DNA from: Acanthaster planci
Lineage: Eukaryota > Echinodermata > Asteroidea > Valvatida > Acanthasteridae
Assembly (NCBI RefSeq): GCF_001949145.1
Contig: NW_019091741.1
Span: forward strand, 32,062 to 96,061
DNA length: 64,000 bases
Direction: 5' to 3'
Position numbers and translations under genes: made by a program. Position 1 is the first letter of the stretch, and each line of letters begins with the position of its first letter. The notes under the pieces were generated by a model that saw only the letters and a list, made by a program, of their open reading frames with translations, was not told the origin of the DNA and made no database searches. Below are positions 1-13,300 of this stretch, one piece after another.

Positions 1-600
1 ATTTTACGATTTCATTCCAACCCCCGAATCACCTGGTACCATCCGATTTAAGGTTTCAAATGTATATACAATATGTTCCGGAATACGACTGAAATCGGGT
101 ATCCTGCCGTACCAATCATGACGGTCTATTATTGGTCAAAGCGTTGTAAACCTTCAGAGGCGCACTATTGTGAATCGCCCGTAGCAGGACTTGCCACATA
201 AAAATAATTGCAGACTGCCAAAATCCCAAAATTATTTCAGCACCCTAGCGAGATTAAAATGTACATAGTTTGTGTTAATTTGAAGGGGTTTCTTTGAGAC
301 CATACGCTTTGTGAAACTTTTGTGACTTGTAGCCTTTTTCTTAAAATGACCACTTCTTATTGAACCACTTGAAAGAAAACGACCCCTTATAAAAGGGTCC
401 GTAAGAAGGCATGCTGATCTGTGGGGTAAAAAAGGTAACCAAGGAAGATTCTGTTATTAATTGTAAGCCAACAATTCGCATTGTGCGACTGATTTCATCG
501 CTTTAAAGTGCCATTGAAACCAAACGTAAACATTACAGAACAAAATTCGGCTCCCCTCCCCCCCAAATCCATGTTTTATTGTTCAACCTCCCTCTTACAG
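1..600. other. Intron sequence of channel gene 1
   Basis: No exon found. It holds one arm of a family A foldback element (about 130-184). A pyrimidine tract ending CCTCTTACAG at 600 is the acceptor of the first exon in view. Confidence 0.6.
130..184. mobile_element. Family A foldback element, one arm only
   Basis: The segment ATTGGTCAAAGCGTTGTAAA followed by GGCGCACTATTGTGAATCGC matches the right arm of family A. The matching left arm was not found to its left, so this is a truncated copy in an intron of the first channel gene. Confidence 0.6.
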
Positions 601-3600
601 GCCATGGTGAACAGATTGTCAGATCCATACGGAGACTGCGCGACCGATTTTACTCAAGATAATATTTTCAAGGAACAGTTTAAGCGTCTTGAGTACACCA
701 AAGAGGTGATTACCTTTGTGATAATTACATGTATAGCATGGGGATTTTTTTTAATGCGAAGGGGAAACAGGGCAATCATCACAAAGGAACTGATAGGATC
801 AACAGTGGAAGACCTTGGAGGAAGGACACTGAAGGAGTTTGAACTGCCCAGGCTATAACTTCTGACCAATTACCACTTTCTCGCATGCCCGGTAGGCCTT
901 GTCCATAGCCAGAGCGCAGCGCACCTCTGCTACTCACCACCTGTTTCCCACCAAAAGCCCCCTTTGTACCCCATGATCATCGCCGCAATTTTTCGTTGGT
1001 AATCTGCATCCCTAAGACGTTGTGAACTGCTGTATAGGAAGTTGAATATTCATGCCATCGCTGGTGCTTGATATGAGCTGACCACAACATCAAATTTAGT
1101 GCTTGAGCAGTTGCTTTTATTAGGCTGTATACCCGAAGTGTTCATGTGCAGTTGTTGCTCTTACCGAATGCTTTATTCTGGAATTCTTTTGAGACTAAAT
1201 AACCAAGCTGTTTGTAAGATTTTGAGTTTTATTTTAATCATTTTTATTACGGAATTTACACAAAAAGGTACTATGAGATCCCATGATCACTCCCTGTGAT
1301 GAAACAGCACATTTTACTTTTCGTGAACTTAACTGTCCTGTGGTGTTCAACGTGTTGTTGGCCAGTCTTGGCCAAACACGTACAAAAACTTTGAAAACTG
1401 ATGTTTTGGAGTGACAAAATGAAATTACAAACATATGCATGGATAATAGAAAACGGCATCAAAATCTGTAAAAATTATTAAAAACGGCAAAAGTAAATCT
1501 AATGTTAGATATTTTCTCTTTCTGTTTCCTGGTCACTGCGATAAGTTGTAGGTAATTCCAAAGAAAACACCTCACTTGTCGGGCTAAGCTGCAGGCAGTA
1601 CTCAGGTATTTTTGGTATGTTTACTATTATTCGTCTGACTGGGCGGCGATGATCATCAAGCACTTTGATGTGCCAAAGTTGCCCCTCCTCCCGTGTTCTT
1701 CCTCCGCGGGAAGACGGTCCATGACGGGGTTTCTGTGTTCATTGCTTTTTATTTGTAGGTTTTTTCTGTTTTCTTTTGTGTCTTTGCATGGTGTGTTTGG
1801 TTTTCATTTTGTTATTAGTGTTGTGTTGTGTTGTGTTGTGTTGGCTTTGGCTTGGTTTGGTTTGATTTGTTTGTGGCTTTTTGTTATTTAAAACACATCA
1901 TGATTTTCAAGCTTTGGTTGTTTGGGCAATTTTAATAAATCTGCTCAAAAAGCGAATGCAGGTAACTTATAAGGGTCTTCACATGCCCGGTGACAACGAA
2001 ATAGGCCGTTAGAATACTTTGGCATACCCTTCATAATTTTAGTTGCACGAGAGGGTATTCAATTGTAAGTAAAATAGAGAAATTTGAAGCAACTGCATGT
2101 ATACTGTTCCCTTTGGATCCGTTGAAATGGCACCTAAATTATACGGTCAGAAAAAAGCAATCCCAGTGAAACGTATATTAGGCGAGATCTGTTAATGTTA
2201 TTGCTCGATTTGTCGGAGCTATCAGCCAATTGCATTTTATTTGCTATTCACCATTGTGTAAGATTGTTCATGAATAATCATAGAAATCGGCCTATGGCGC
2301 CAAGCGATCGCGTAGTCATGCTGATTGGCTGATCGCTAACCGTATTTATGGTCTTTTTATAGGCGTGTGAGAAAGACTGCTTCTTTCGTGCTGTCCTCTT
2401 AGACTGTAACTGTGCCTACATTAATTACAGATATAACGACTCCCAGGCACCTTGTAACTCATCAGTAAAGGGTGAGTCTTTTTCAGCGCTATGCGTCCCA
2501 AACCTTTTTCTTTCTTTTTTTTCTTTCTTGTTTTTTTTCTTTTTCAGTAGCTCTCATCATCTTTGTGGAAAAATACAGTCGCATTGATTCCCTTTCTGTT
2601 TCTCCACATCTCTGCAGCTGTAAAAACTTGTATCGAGAAGGTTGAAAACAACTTCACCAGCGGCGAATTACGATGCGGCCATTGCCACAAGAGTTGCAAG
2701 TACGTTGGGTTTTTTTTTTGGGGGGGGGGGAGATGGGATCTCTCAGTCAGATCCATTGACGCTGATCTAGTCAACTAAGAGAGAACTGGGGAATGAGGTC
2801 CGAGCAAGGCCAAGAGAGGGGGTAAATTTTAAGAACTACGAAGGCTCCTAAATTGGGTGAGAACTACGCTTCGCGGGTTCACGAACAACTGTAAAACACG
2901 TGCGTTTGCGGTCGCGAAGTTGCCAACAAAAGTCGCTTGGTTCAGTGCGGGGTTCATTCCCTGACCAGGGGTTGTTACTAAAAGGAATAATGGGGTGTAG
3001 GATAAATGTTGTAGTCGGCAAAAAAGCATCATTTCTAGTAAAATCGCGATCCAGTAAAATCTAGTAAAGTAGACGTAGAAATGTTGTGGTTTTTTTTTCT
3101 AAGAAAGGCGCCCCTTTATGGAAAAACTATATATCTACTTGTAGTAATGGGATCACTGAAACCTGTAAGTTGAACATATCCCGCGCAGTGTGTTACCGGA
3201 AAAGATGAAGCGCGGTTTGTAGTCGTGCAGCTTTCCTTTTTGAATCCCTCGATAAATTCCACATTGATCGTTTTTTTCATGTTTAAAAAAAAAACTTACC
3301 CCTTGTTGGTTTTTGTTCTGTTGTTCTTTGCCACAGTGAGACACGATACCAAATCAGCTTCAGTAACTCGAAGTGGCCAAACCGTGAATACATGGTAAGC
3401 AGTTTACCCCAAAGGCACTTTTTTCATCCTGTCTTCACATGTGTTTTGGAATAAACTTTTGTAATTTTTGGCAGTCAACTTTGGAGACACCTCGTGTCAC
3501 ACTTTCCGGAAAGTTGAGAAAGTAAACCGACGGCATAATACAAAACAAACTCTTTCACCGCCGTGCAATGAAAGATAGCTTAAAGTTTTATATGCCACTC

Positions 3601-6600
3601 GTCTTCGTCTCGTGGAATGGAATATTTCCTAATTATTTTCCTCTATCACCTCATCGAATTATTCTTACCATTGCAGGAATGAGCAAAAGTCGGTTTTGTT
3701 TCATATAATACCGACAGCTGCACGAGTCCTCGTCGTACTTTGCTACGAGGTCCGTTATTCCCTCATCTTTTAGTAGAACAAACAGTCCTCGCGTATTATC
3801 GTACGCCATAGTGCGTAACGGATTCGCGCCATGTTTGTGTCCGAAATGCCAACCGCTGGAGGTACCATGCATTGTTAGCAGGTTCCCGTCCCAACATTGC
3901 TGTCTTACTTTAAATGAAATAATATATGAAATGGGAGCGGGAACTCGTCAGGTAAAACGATGTTCTGTTCAACGGGTACTGTGAAATGGAACGAATGGTT
4001 CACTGGCACAATCCAACAATCAGATGACAGAGATTTAAGAACATAAATTATTATATAAAACGTTTGATATGTCCCTTCATGAAATCAGTCTTATCATTGC
4101 ACTCACGTGAAATGCCCTGTCTGAAACTCCGCGTCTTTTCAAAGTAATGTATACCGCGTTTACATCCACATTGCTCACGTGAGAGCAACACAGTGCATTC
4201 TACGCGTAAGTAGATAATGCTGGTATGTCCCGTATTCTTAGCGGCTATATTTCTCTGGTTTCAGGAAACAGTTAGAAAGAACATACAAGAATCGAACAAG
4301 GAGACCATCTCGTTGATCAAAAATAACAGTTACTTTATCGAGTAAGTATTACTTTTCTTACGTGTAAAAAGCTTTCGATTAGTGACGGCATCCCTCAGAA
4401 TGCTACGGGCAGAAACCTTAAGTGTTTTCAGAATAAGTTCTTTTAATATTCCAACTACCCATTTCATGATGTGTAAAGGGTTTGCCGAGTCGGATTTGGG
4501 GACCTAACATGCATGAAACGAATGTGCGTGCACGTATATGTCCTCTTAAATTGACGATTGCCAATTAATAAATGAACAAAAATGTATGCAACCTACAGTT
4601 TGTTTTTTCCAGTGCCCCCCCCCCATAGTACAAATACAAAGTACCGTACGCTCTCCAAATGCCTACAAGGGAAATTTCTGACCGGTTATGTTACTGGTTG
4701 GTGTTCTGTTCTGGGAAAGTGCGCCCCAAGTGTTTGTATAAAGCAGTTTCATACAGTTCATTACCTAGTCCTGTCTGGTCTTCGTTGTTTATGGGCATTA
4801 TCCCTCCAATAATGAACTTAAAGCCACGTAAATGTTATTTGCACTTGAAACAAGAGCATAAATTGTAAGGAGGTTACAAATCCAGCCCACTTTATGACCA
4901 AGGAGATGGGTTGTTGAATCCAACCTCCCCTTCCACTTTTTTGTTCTGAGAAAAAAATGAAGCAAATTGTGGAGATTTTTTTCGCTACTCGGTAGTACTC
5001 AAAAAGGGAGAACTACGGTTCTGCAGGGCTATGCTACATATAAGTATGGATGTGCATCTGTCATGTGAACATCGCCCCTCAGTGTCGTATGATGTCAGCA
5101 ACCCCCCCCCCAGTTTTCAATTGCCATGACTAGGCAATTTAACTCCCCCCCCCCAAAAAAAAAAATCTCTCTGGTTCCCGGCACAGTGTTTTGCCAATGC
5201 TCGAAAGGAGCCGTTGGGTACATTTGATGAAAGGCCTTCTCGTGATGCGCCTCACCAATACCAGCATTTCCGTAATAGCACTTGGTTGCCAGTCGTTCAA
5301 GGCAGACCGCAAGGGATCGTGGTCGATGTGGTATGAGCCCCGAGCTTGACCAAGAGAGGTCGCAATTGCCCTAGCAAAGGAAACCCCTTGGTACTCCACC
5401 AACATAGCTCTTTTTAACCGAACAGGGAGTGCTTCTGCTCTTTATCTCTTCCAACTACAGGAAAGGTCTTAAATCTCCATAGGTACGCATAATAGGAGGT
5501 TTTATGTTCAAGCTGTGCTTTGTCATAAACATTTGCAAAATAATCCACTATGCACCCGGTTGTGGAATTACTGATTACTACCAACTATTTATCTATTATT
5601 TATTATTATTATTTTGGCAGAGACAACGTACTTCGGGTCAACGTCTATTTCGACTCCCTGAACTACGATGACATTTTCCAGACAGCAGCTTACACTGTGA
5701 GTGTCTGTAGCTATGAAGAAACCCTTTGACTTACGCGTAATGACCGATTCATCCCACTGACTTTCTTTCACGTTATTCACAACACGTACTGAATGACAAG
5801 AGGACATACCATACTGTGCCGTGTTTTTTAGGGGATGGAAACTTACTTCTGGTGCGAGAAAGGCGAGGCATACCTTTACCGTGATATTCGATTGTTTTCT
5901 AATAGTTTTCGAGAGCAGTGTGCCCGGTTTTAGCTTACAGATTAGTGATACAACAGTTATGGTTATGATCACCTATCGGTACGGGATTTTGTTCAGTGGA
6001 AGGGTCCAATACAGTGACTTGGACACTTTAGAAATAGTTTAAGACTCTAGCCAAGCATATTAGATTTATTCACATCTACATTACGTAAATTTAGATTTGA
6101 TTCTATCAGCGCAGATTCTGTTGGCACGGTTCCAAGACATACGCAGACTCCGCGAAACTTAAAAATCATTTATATGAATTCAAAATTCAGACAAAGAAAT
6201 CGTACTTAACAAATTCAGAAAATAAACAAATAACAGGGACCTATATACCCAGGCATAAATCCCGGGGGGTGGGGTATATCCCCCACTTTTGGAGGGGGTG
6301 GGCTATTGAATCACTTGCCCCTCCCTCCCACTTTTTTGTAGTGAGTATAAAAATCAGAAGGACTTGCTGGAAATTGTGGGACTTCCAGCGACCGGAATGC
6401 GTTCAATATCACTCAAAATGAAAAACAAGTTTTAAAATATTCAGCCATGAATATGCCATTCAGAGTACATATCGACATCGACCTCCATATAGAGTAATGA
6501 AGTCCCCCCCCCCCATTTCAAAGTTTCATAGTCGAGCTATTGTCATAGCCCACCTGTTAGCATCCCCCATCCGCCCAATTCCCGCACATATTTACGCCAC

Positions 6601-7112
6601 TACCTTTATATGTTTCTATCACACACGTATTATATTCAACTTTCGACACCTCGGTGGAACAGAGTTGGTACATCCGTTTCATTGTGATGGGAAACTTTGT
6701 GACGCTTGGTGGCGGCAAACATACCAGTCCAGCCCTATCATATCATGTAGCACTCCTGAGCATGCGCACGTAGTTTTGAGCTTGAGTGCACGATAAGAAG
6801 GGCTGGTATGTCAGCTGCCACCAGCGTTTCAAAGTCTCTCGTTCCATATATTGTTGCCGTCTTCAGATTGAGGATATGTATTTGGTGAAATTACTCATCG
6901 ATTTCTGGTTTCGACTCTTTCAGCTTGGTTCACTAGTCAGCGATCTGGGTGGTCAAGTTGGGCTATGGATCGGTGTGTCGGTGTTGACTTTGTTCGAATT
7001 CCTGGAGCTGATGATAGACATCTTCGTTCTCATCTCGACCAGGTGCCGCGCCGGGGGAGAGAACAGACGGATCGGCAAGACGGGGCAAGAGAACAGCAGA
7101 CCCCAGGCATGA
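601..7112 (+). CDS. DEG/ENaC (amiloride-sensitive) sodium channel subunit, 3' part of gene
   Basis: Members of this family are trimeric, voltage-independent sodium channels of the plasma membrane, with two membrane segments and a large cysteine-rich ectodomain. I read exons 601-705, 2363-2471, 2618-2699, 3337-3394, 4265-4341, 5621-5696 and 6924 onward; all splice phases join (0,1,2,0,2,0,2). Seen: the ectodomain cysteine block beginning ACEKDCFF, then CGHCHKSC, then KWPNREYM, then VLRVNVYFDSLNYDDIFQ, then LVSDLGGQVGLWIGVS leading into TM2 (VSVLTLFEFLEL), with the family's Gly-x-Ser pore motif as GVS. The exons for the N-terminus, TM1 and the finger region are missing and should lie before position 1. 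The 3' end is uncertain: reading through from the TM2 exon gives a TGA at 7110-7112 (231 aa in view), whereas splicing 7042 to 7117 gives a different short tail ending at 7183. Exon phases match the paralog downstream, with equal or nearly equal lengths. The specific subfamily was not determined. Confidence 0.88.
1810..1870 (+). repeat. TTGTG/TTTGG simple repeat
   Basis: Several TTGTG units followed by TTTGG-type units in an intron of channel gene 1. Confidence 0.7.
2786..2990 (+). repeat. Dispersed repeat H, copy 1
   Basis: Aligns by eye with the inverse of 19477-19650: ATGAGGTCCGAGCAAGGCC, CCAAGAGAGG, then GAACTACGCTTCGCGGGTTC and ACGTGCGTTTGCGGTCG. It carries a GGTTCACGAAC stretch that loosely resembles a B box, so a SINE origin is possible. 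Intronic in channel gene 1. Confidence 0.4.
4893..5142. mobile_element. Dispersed repeat, diverged copy 3
   Basis: Shares TTGAATCCAACCTCCCC, TTCCACTTTTTTGTTCTGAG, ATTGTGGAG and a later poly-C run followed by TTTTCAATTGCCATG with the two copies at 6250 and 52585, but the middle is poorly conserved. Intronic in channel gene 1. Confidence 0.4.
5328..5395 (+). repeat. Dispersed repeat H, fragment
   Basis: ATGAGCCCCGAGCTTGACCA and AGAGAGGTCGCAA match the start of repeat H (2786 and inverted 19477). It then diverges. Confidence 0.35.
6250..6601. mobile_element. Dispersed repeat with short inverted ends, copy 1
   Basis: It begins AGGCATAAATCCCGGGGGGT and ends ATTTACGCCACT, the inverse of the start. 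It matches 52585-52918 along most of its length (CATTGAATCA-type start, CACTTTTTTG, GTGAG, GACTTCCA, TTCAATATCACTCAAAA, ATCGACCTC, TATAGAGT, then a poly-C run and TTCAAA). Non-coding, in an intron of channel gene 1. Confidence 0.7.
6686..6842. mobile_element. MITE-like foldback element, family B (short copy)
   Basis: Inverted arms of about 45 bp: GATGGGAAACTTTGTGACGC / GGTGGCGGCAAACATACCAG on the left and the inverse GGGCTGGTATGTCAGCTGCC / ACCAGCGTTTCAAAGTCTCT on the right. The loop carries GAGCATGCGCACG, also found in the long copy at 21613. It sits in the last long intron of channel gene 1. Confidence 0.75.
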
Positions 7113-10100
7113 GTAGGGACAAATGGCGTAGAAAAATCCATCTGGGTCGAGGGTGGTGGGGGATCGATCAGGACCAGTCCTAAATCTGCTCAGATGTGGA
7201 AAATCGATAAGTGGGGTGGGGGTGATGAACACAACAGAAGAGCTGCATATGAAAAGATTAGTGCCAACTTCACACTTAGGAACCAAACTTCAGACTTTGG
7301 AATGGCGGTTCATTGTGTGTCCAGTACAACATGCATCTATGGTGGTCTAATTTTCCATGTGCACTGGCACGTTTATTCCACCATTTGATTCCATGACGCA
7401 CACGGCTCTGCATTACAGGACTGTTGTCCTTGAGGCAACTGTGCATGCCACCAAAACCTTCCACTGAGGCGACAAACGTAAGTCTGTGAACTCTCTTTTA
7501 CCACTTAAAACCTCGATAAATAACCCCAAATAAGCTTTTTAGGGTCAACCCCAAAATACGTCTTGGGGACTTTGAACTGGCCTATACCCACGGTCCAATA
7601 TAAAGGGTGTAATCAGTATTTCGCCTGCATCCCACGGGGGATCTACGACCATGAGAGGCAGTCACTGTCACAGATTGAAGTCTCACTCTGCAGTCTTCCT
7701 AGAAATCTCACAACAAAACAGTTCGTATGTTTGGCGTAAAGTCTCTTTCCTCATAAAGACGTGCGGGGTGAATCTGCATCTTTGGCAATCCTCCGCAGTC
7801 CACAATCATGTTTTCTTAGCCCCAGAAATGTGGAGCTGCACACAACCTCGTCGGGACAAATCCCCCCCCATTCTAGATCTCACCTTTCCCGTGACCGAAC
7901 AACGAGAAGTTGGGATTTGATTGCGTTGGCTCAGAATACATGTGTGTGAAGAGGACCTTCATTCGTTATGAAAAGAAAAAGAGAGGAGTAGGGCTGGAAT
8001 TAGACGTTGGGACCGATGAATTATATAAAATTTAGTTTAAACAGGTTGCAATTATAGCAATAGCAATGATATAGTAATATTTATCAGGGCTCAGCTGTAC
8101 ATATATAAGCCTGTTGTTTATTTAGTAATGGCTTTTAAAAAATATACTAGTAACGGTAACGTAACTAACTATAGATGACCTGAAATACATAGAGGCCTTC
8201 GCCATTAAGAAAGATTTAAGGGTAGGACGAGATTTCAAGCCCTCCAATTTTTTTATTTTTCAAATTCGAGTCGTTCATTAACTGTAAAGCAAAAGACTTT
8301 ACATGTAACTATTTTGGGTACAGCGAACTGGGTTTATAGCGGATTATTTGAAGTTGTGCAAAGTTTTGGAGAGCGCCCTCGAGCGGGAATAACGGGAGAG
8401 CTGTTGAACCGAGAAGAGACGAAGAGTTGGGCAGGCTGGGGATGAATTATGCATGCACCGTCAAGCATACCCAGCAGGATATTGTAATTAAGGGTCTCAT
8501 AGCATACACGTACGCCTTATACCCCATGGGATATTTTACTTATATACTGCACCGCCGGGAAATCTAAAAGTACTTTCCAATATTCAGTGTCCTACCTCCA
8601 CGTTGAAACACAAAAGAAGACACAAGAGGGTCGTTCACGTTTGCCACATATCGCGCATCATACGACCTTCCAAATATGGAAACGCCGTGGGTTGTCCTGT
8701 GAGATTTGTTTAGCTAAGTGGGAGACACATATAGACCCTCTCTCGATAAAGGACTCTGGGAGTACACGGCCATTATTGAAAAATAAGCAGCGACGTTGTG
8801 GAATAACGCAGATTGACATCGGGTATTGTCAGGCGAAGGTCACAGAAACCTTGAACTGATAGCACGGTGCTTTTGTATGGGAATCGAGCAAAAGTAATCA
8901 ACTTAGGGCAGCTCGTGGGAACGAGATACTGTATTTGGTGATTTTGCTTTGATTTGTAAATTATTATGATATCATTTGCAAGGTGATAATATCTTTTGCT
9001 GTACATAAAAAATACAACTGATGTACCTGTAAACCAGTCATCTTTTCAGGAATAAAACTAACCAATGTGTAAATATTCGGCTCAGAAAAAAAGTGTTGAG
9101 TAACTTTAGGTGTTATTTGGTTCTATTGATCCACTTAATGGGAAATGATAAATACTTTCACGGAGCACATTTGTAAAACATATCCTGATTCCATTTGTTC
9201 TATTTCTGCTGAGTAATATTTTCGTGCGGATGATTCATATTTTTAAGGAGAAAAAACGTTTGCTGGTTTTGTTTTGGCATTTTGGGGGGGTGTTTTTGTT
9301 GTTTTGTCTTGTTTTTTGTTTTGTTTTTTTTGTTTTTTTGTTTTTGTTTTTTTTTGGGGGGAAGGTCTTGATCCCTGCAGTTCCAGTTGTTCGTTTGTAC
9401 TGGAAAAAAGTCCACATCGTTTGGAGTTGGGTGGATAGAGATGGACAAGGTCAACGGTACCACAGAATAAATACGACTCCGTTGAAATTACAACTGAGCG
9501 GATGACCTTCGTGGCCCATTCAAACTCAGAGTTTTCGGGGAGCTGTGACATTTGTTTGTTTGGGGGGGTTATTTTGCTGAGAATATAACCATGACGCTGT
9601 TTTGAAAAAATGACCAATGGTCGTTATAGTAACTGCATGCGTCACGGATCCGGCGCACAAAAAACTGCTGGGCAATTGTCGGATTGTTGAGAGCAATCTT
9701 GAACAGGTTATGTGAACAAAAGTTGGTCTCTTTTGTGTGCGTAAACCGTTTCTAACGAGCTGAGTAGTTGGGTGTTTTTTTTCTCTCTCTCTGTGGAGTT
9801 GCTTTGGAGTGTTTCATGCAGAACGTCACTGCTGATATCCAAAAAACACTCCAGACCACACTGTTACTTATACAAGTCACCCCATTACCTTGCCAACAAA
9901 CCCATCTAGACTGCGTGTACATTAAGGCAATTCCGCCAAACGCCGGACTTCAGGAAATTGGCTGTGAACAACAGGAAACAGAAGAATGGACCGCCATGGC
10001 AAGCCAGTGGTAATTAACTGCACTTAGGACATCAGCACAGGACCACTAACTGCAGCGACAGGAAGATCACATCCCCGTGAAGAATGTATGTGAAATAAGC

Positions 10101-10380
10101 GTATTTTCTTTGTGAGTTTGACGCTAGTTAGGGGTGGAAGTTTTACATGATAGTCACGATTTACCACGTCATGTCTCTCGTGTTAAAGCGGTAGGCGTCC
10201 TTATCGTCTTTGATTGATTAACAGCGCAAACACAGTTATCTGTCCGTGGTAAGGTACTGAACTGTAGGACATTGGGGCTTGATCCGTTGTGCTGCCTTCT
10301 TTGTTGTCTTGTGTGATATAAAGAAGGATTTTAATAACAAAGTTGCATTCACGGGTGACGACTGTACTGGCCTTGGACAC
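7113..10380. other. Interval between the two DEG/ENaC genes
   Basis: It contains the 3' flank of gene 1 (and possibly its alternative last exon, 7117-7183), A/T-rich unique sequence, and the T/G-rich tract at 9257-9361. No further protein-coding exon is recognised. The promoter and any 5'UTR exon of gene 2 should be in the last part, but I see no decisive core motif. Confidence 0.5.
9257..9361 (+). repeat. T/G-rich low-complexity tract
   Basis: Irregular TTTTG/TTTTTTTG sequence ending in a T9G6 junction, upstream of channel gene 2. Confidence 0.85.
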
Positions 10381-13300
10381 ATGTATCGATCGGAGGCAGC
10401 CTCGCCCGAAAGGTGGCAGGCCGCGGCGTCCGATCAACACAAATACAGGCCAGAACTGAACAACCACAATTCCGACGGCTGGACTTCAGCGGAGAACGGG
10501 CAGCAAGCCGCCACCGATAGCAACGCCATCAACACCCCCTTCCAACCGGCCGCCATGTCGCGCAGGACCTCGAGGGGCTTCAAGCGTGGGGAGTCCCTCA
10601 TCGAGGACGACAGAAGGAGAGACTGGGACCGATTCCCGCAGCAAGAGCCCCGTCATCTTCAGCAGCAGAAGCCGGGCATTACCGACGAGGAGCGGCTGGC
10701 CAAGACCAGCGTGGCCCAGTCCCTCGTTCTCTCCCTCCTGGAGAATACGGGCGCCCACGGCATCCCCAATATCAAACGGGCCCCCAACAACGTCCGCAAG
10801 GTCTTCTGGACAATACTGTTTTTCTTCGGACTGGGGATGTTCATCTGGCAGACGTCCTGGCTCCTGGAGAGGTATTACGCCTTCGGTGTGGACGTCAAGA
10901 TGGAAATCTCCAGCGACAGGATGGTGGAATTCCCCGCCGTCACTATCTGCAACTTGAACCCTATCAAGAGTGACTTTTGGGAAGAGCTCGACGAGCGAGG
11001 AATACCCATTCCGCCAAGCCTAACTCGCCCGAACACAGTAAGAACATTTTACTGATTGATTTTGAAGGTCAGTGGCGCAGGCTAACTAGTATAAGGAGGA
11101 GGGGCATAGAGGCGTCACGGAGCCTCCTCCCGAGGCACGTGCACATACCCCCACCCTTTTGGTCCAGCCCCCTGCCAGGAAATTAGAGCTAAAATCCAGT
11201 GGTAGTCCACTTTGGACAGTGTTTGACCGTTCAATCCATGATAACGAGATAGTGAAGATTCTAACGTGCCCTCTTCCATGAAAGTGTCCCCTGCAAAATG
11301 TACCCCAGTAACGCCTCTGATGAAATCCCACTTTATTTCTGACTTTTATTAAAATGGTTTCAAATCTGTGTTAATAATTCTTTAATAATTTCATTTAAAA
11401 AATTCGGTGATTTTATCGTTATGTCACTCCTCTCTGAAGTGTGTCAAAAAGCCTCAAAGTTAACCTCAATCGCCAGAAAGCGCGTACAGATTGCCCATAC
11501 AAACAGAAGTACTTTTCAAAAGGAAGATTATCTCCCTACCCCGAAAATTTACTTCTCGTTTAGTAGGCCCTTACAGGAGGCGAAACGAGAAGAGAAAAAA
11601 GCAATCTTTCTACCAAAGTAGGCAAAACTCTTATAGTCACCTCCGGAAAACCAGTGCATCAAACACCTCGATGTTAAAAAGAATAAAAAGAAAATCTTTC
11701 CATCCCATCCATCCCGCACAAACCTAAACAGCACTGTAAACTACCACCAAAGTTTATTCCTGAAATTGAATGAAACAATGTTGAGAATAAAGATAATGTT
11801 GTTGTTACGTGAGATGGGGAAGTTACAGCCATGTTGTGAAATGCACAACCCTCACCGGCACATATTTCAAACGATTAACGAAAAAAAATGTTATATTTCA
11901 ACTCCAACAGGCCTGAAATGACAACCTCAACTCGACAAAAGCCCAGCCCGTCCAATGCTGCCCTGTGTAATGGCAATAAATTACCACAATTCTTGTGGAA
12001 TGTCAATTCTTGTCTGGAATTCTCGTGTAATGACATCAGTGATGCATTTTTCCAAGTTCACTTTTCCACGGAGACAGCAAGGTCTTGTTTTGGTTTCACA
12101 AGCAAAGGGGAAGTCTGTAATACCTGAGTATCTTTCCGGTACAGGGCTACGGTCCTGACGACTCCGAGGAGGAATTCGACGACGCATTCGAGATGCTCGG
12201 AGATGCCATTGAGCTCGTGACCGCCTTCAAGTACAAAGACAGGCGGACGGCCGGCCACCTCCTGAGGGACATGCTGGTGAGGTGCGTCTTCCAGGGAAGA
12301 CCATGCCACGCCAGGTCAGTGCATCTGTCATTACTAGTGGTGTGCACGCTTGGAAATGGTGGGAGATGTCGCTAAGTATTGCGGTACGTGTGCTTATAAA
12401 AGATTGTGGAGTGTGTAAAAAAGAGCAAGGTCGAACGGTTGGAGAATTCAGTGTTGGCTCCATGTATGCCCAATTCTGCAGACAAGAAGAGAAATTAGGC
12501 TAACGCTTGGCCTAAACCATTGCATTGGTCAAATCAATGCTCAAATCATTACAAAGCGTACCTGCTTCTCAAGCAAATGTTATTATAATGCAAGTGACGA
12601 ACTCGTCCGTTGTGCGCCGTGTCCGTGGAAATAAGTACACGTACTTCAAACTGTTAGAATATCTGTTAACTGTGCGATAACACACAGTGGTTTTCATGTC
12701 GTATCGGCCTTGCAGGGATTTCACTTACTTTTTCCACTATCTCTACGGTAACTGCTACATTTTCAATGCCGGACCAGAGCCCAACGCCACAACGCCGAGG
12801 TTATTTGTGACAAAAGCTGGCCCACTTTATGGTATGTTCAGTGCGGTTGTTGCACTCAATTTCACATTGTACTGCATTAATTAATAACGGAAGTCTTATC
12901 TGTGTTTGTTTATTGGGTTTCAATTAACATGAAGCCTTCATGGTTCTGGAGATATAAGTTAGAATTATAAGCGAAAACACACAGCAATTTGTTTGCATCT
13001 CATTTTTTTTCTTTTTAGACATGGGCTATTGAAAATCACGGTGCTATCGGAAAACGGTGCAATTGCTTGTTTTGAGCTTGTTTTATTTTAAAGTCATGAA
13101 AAAAAATTAAAAACTGTCATGTCTAAGGATTAGAAAAGGAAATATAAAACAAGAAAATCTAAAAACACACCAAAAACCATGTCTTATTATTCCCTACACC
13201 CTTCGTGTTGTTCAGGCTTAACTTTGGAGCTGTATATTGAGCAAGACCAGTACATTGAAGACATCCAACCAGCGGCCGGGGCAAGGGTCGTTGTGCATGC

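Noticed and set aside
3651-3872. 73-codon minus-strand ORF in an intron of channel gene 1
   Set aside because: Looks partly protein-like, but there is no start context, domain or neighbouring exon to support it.
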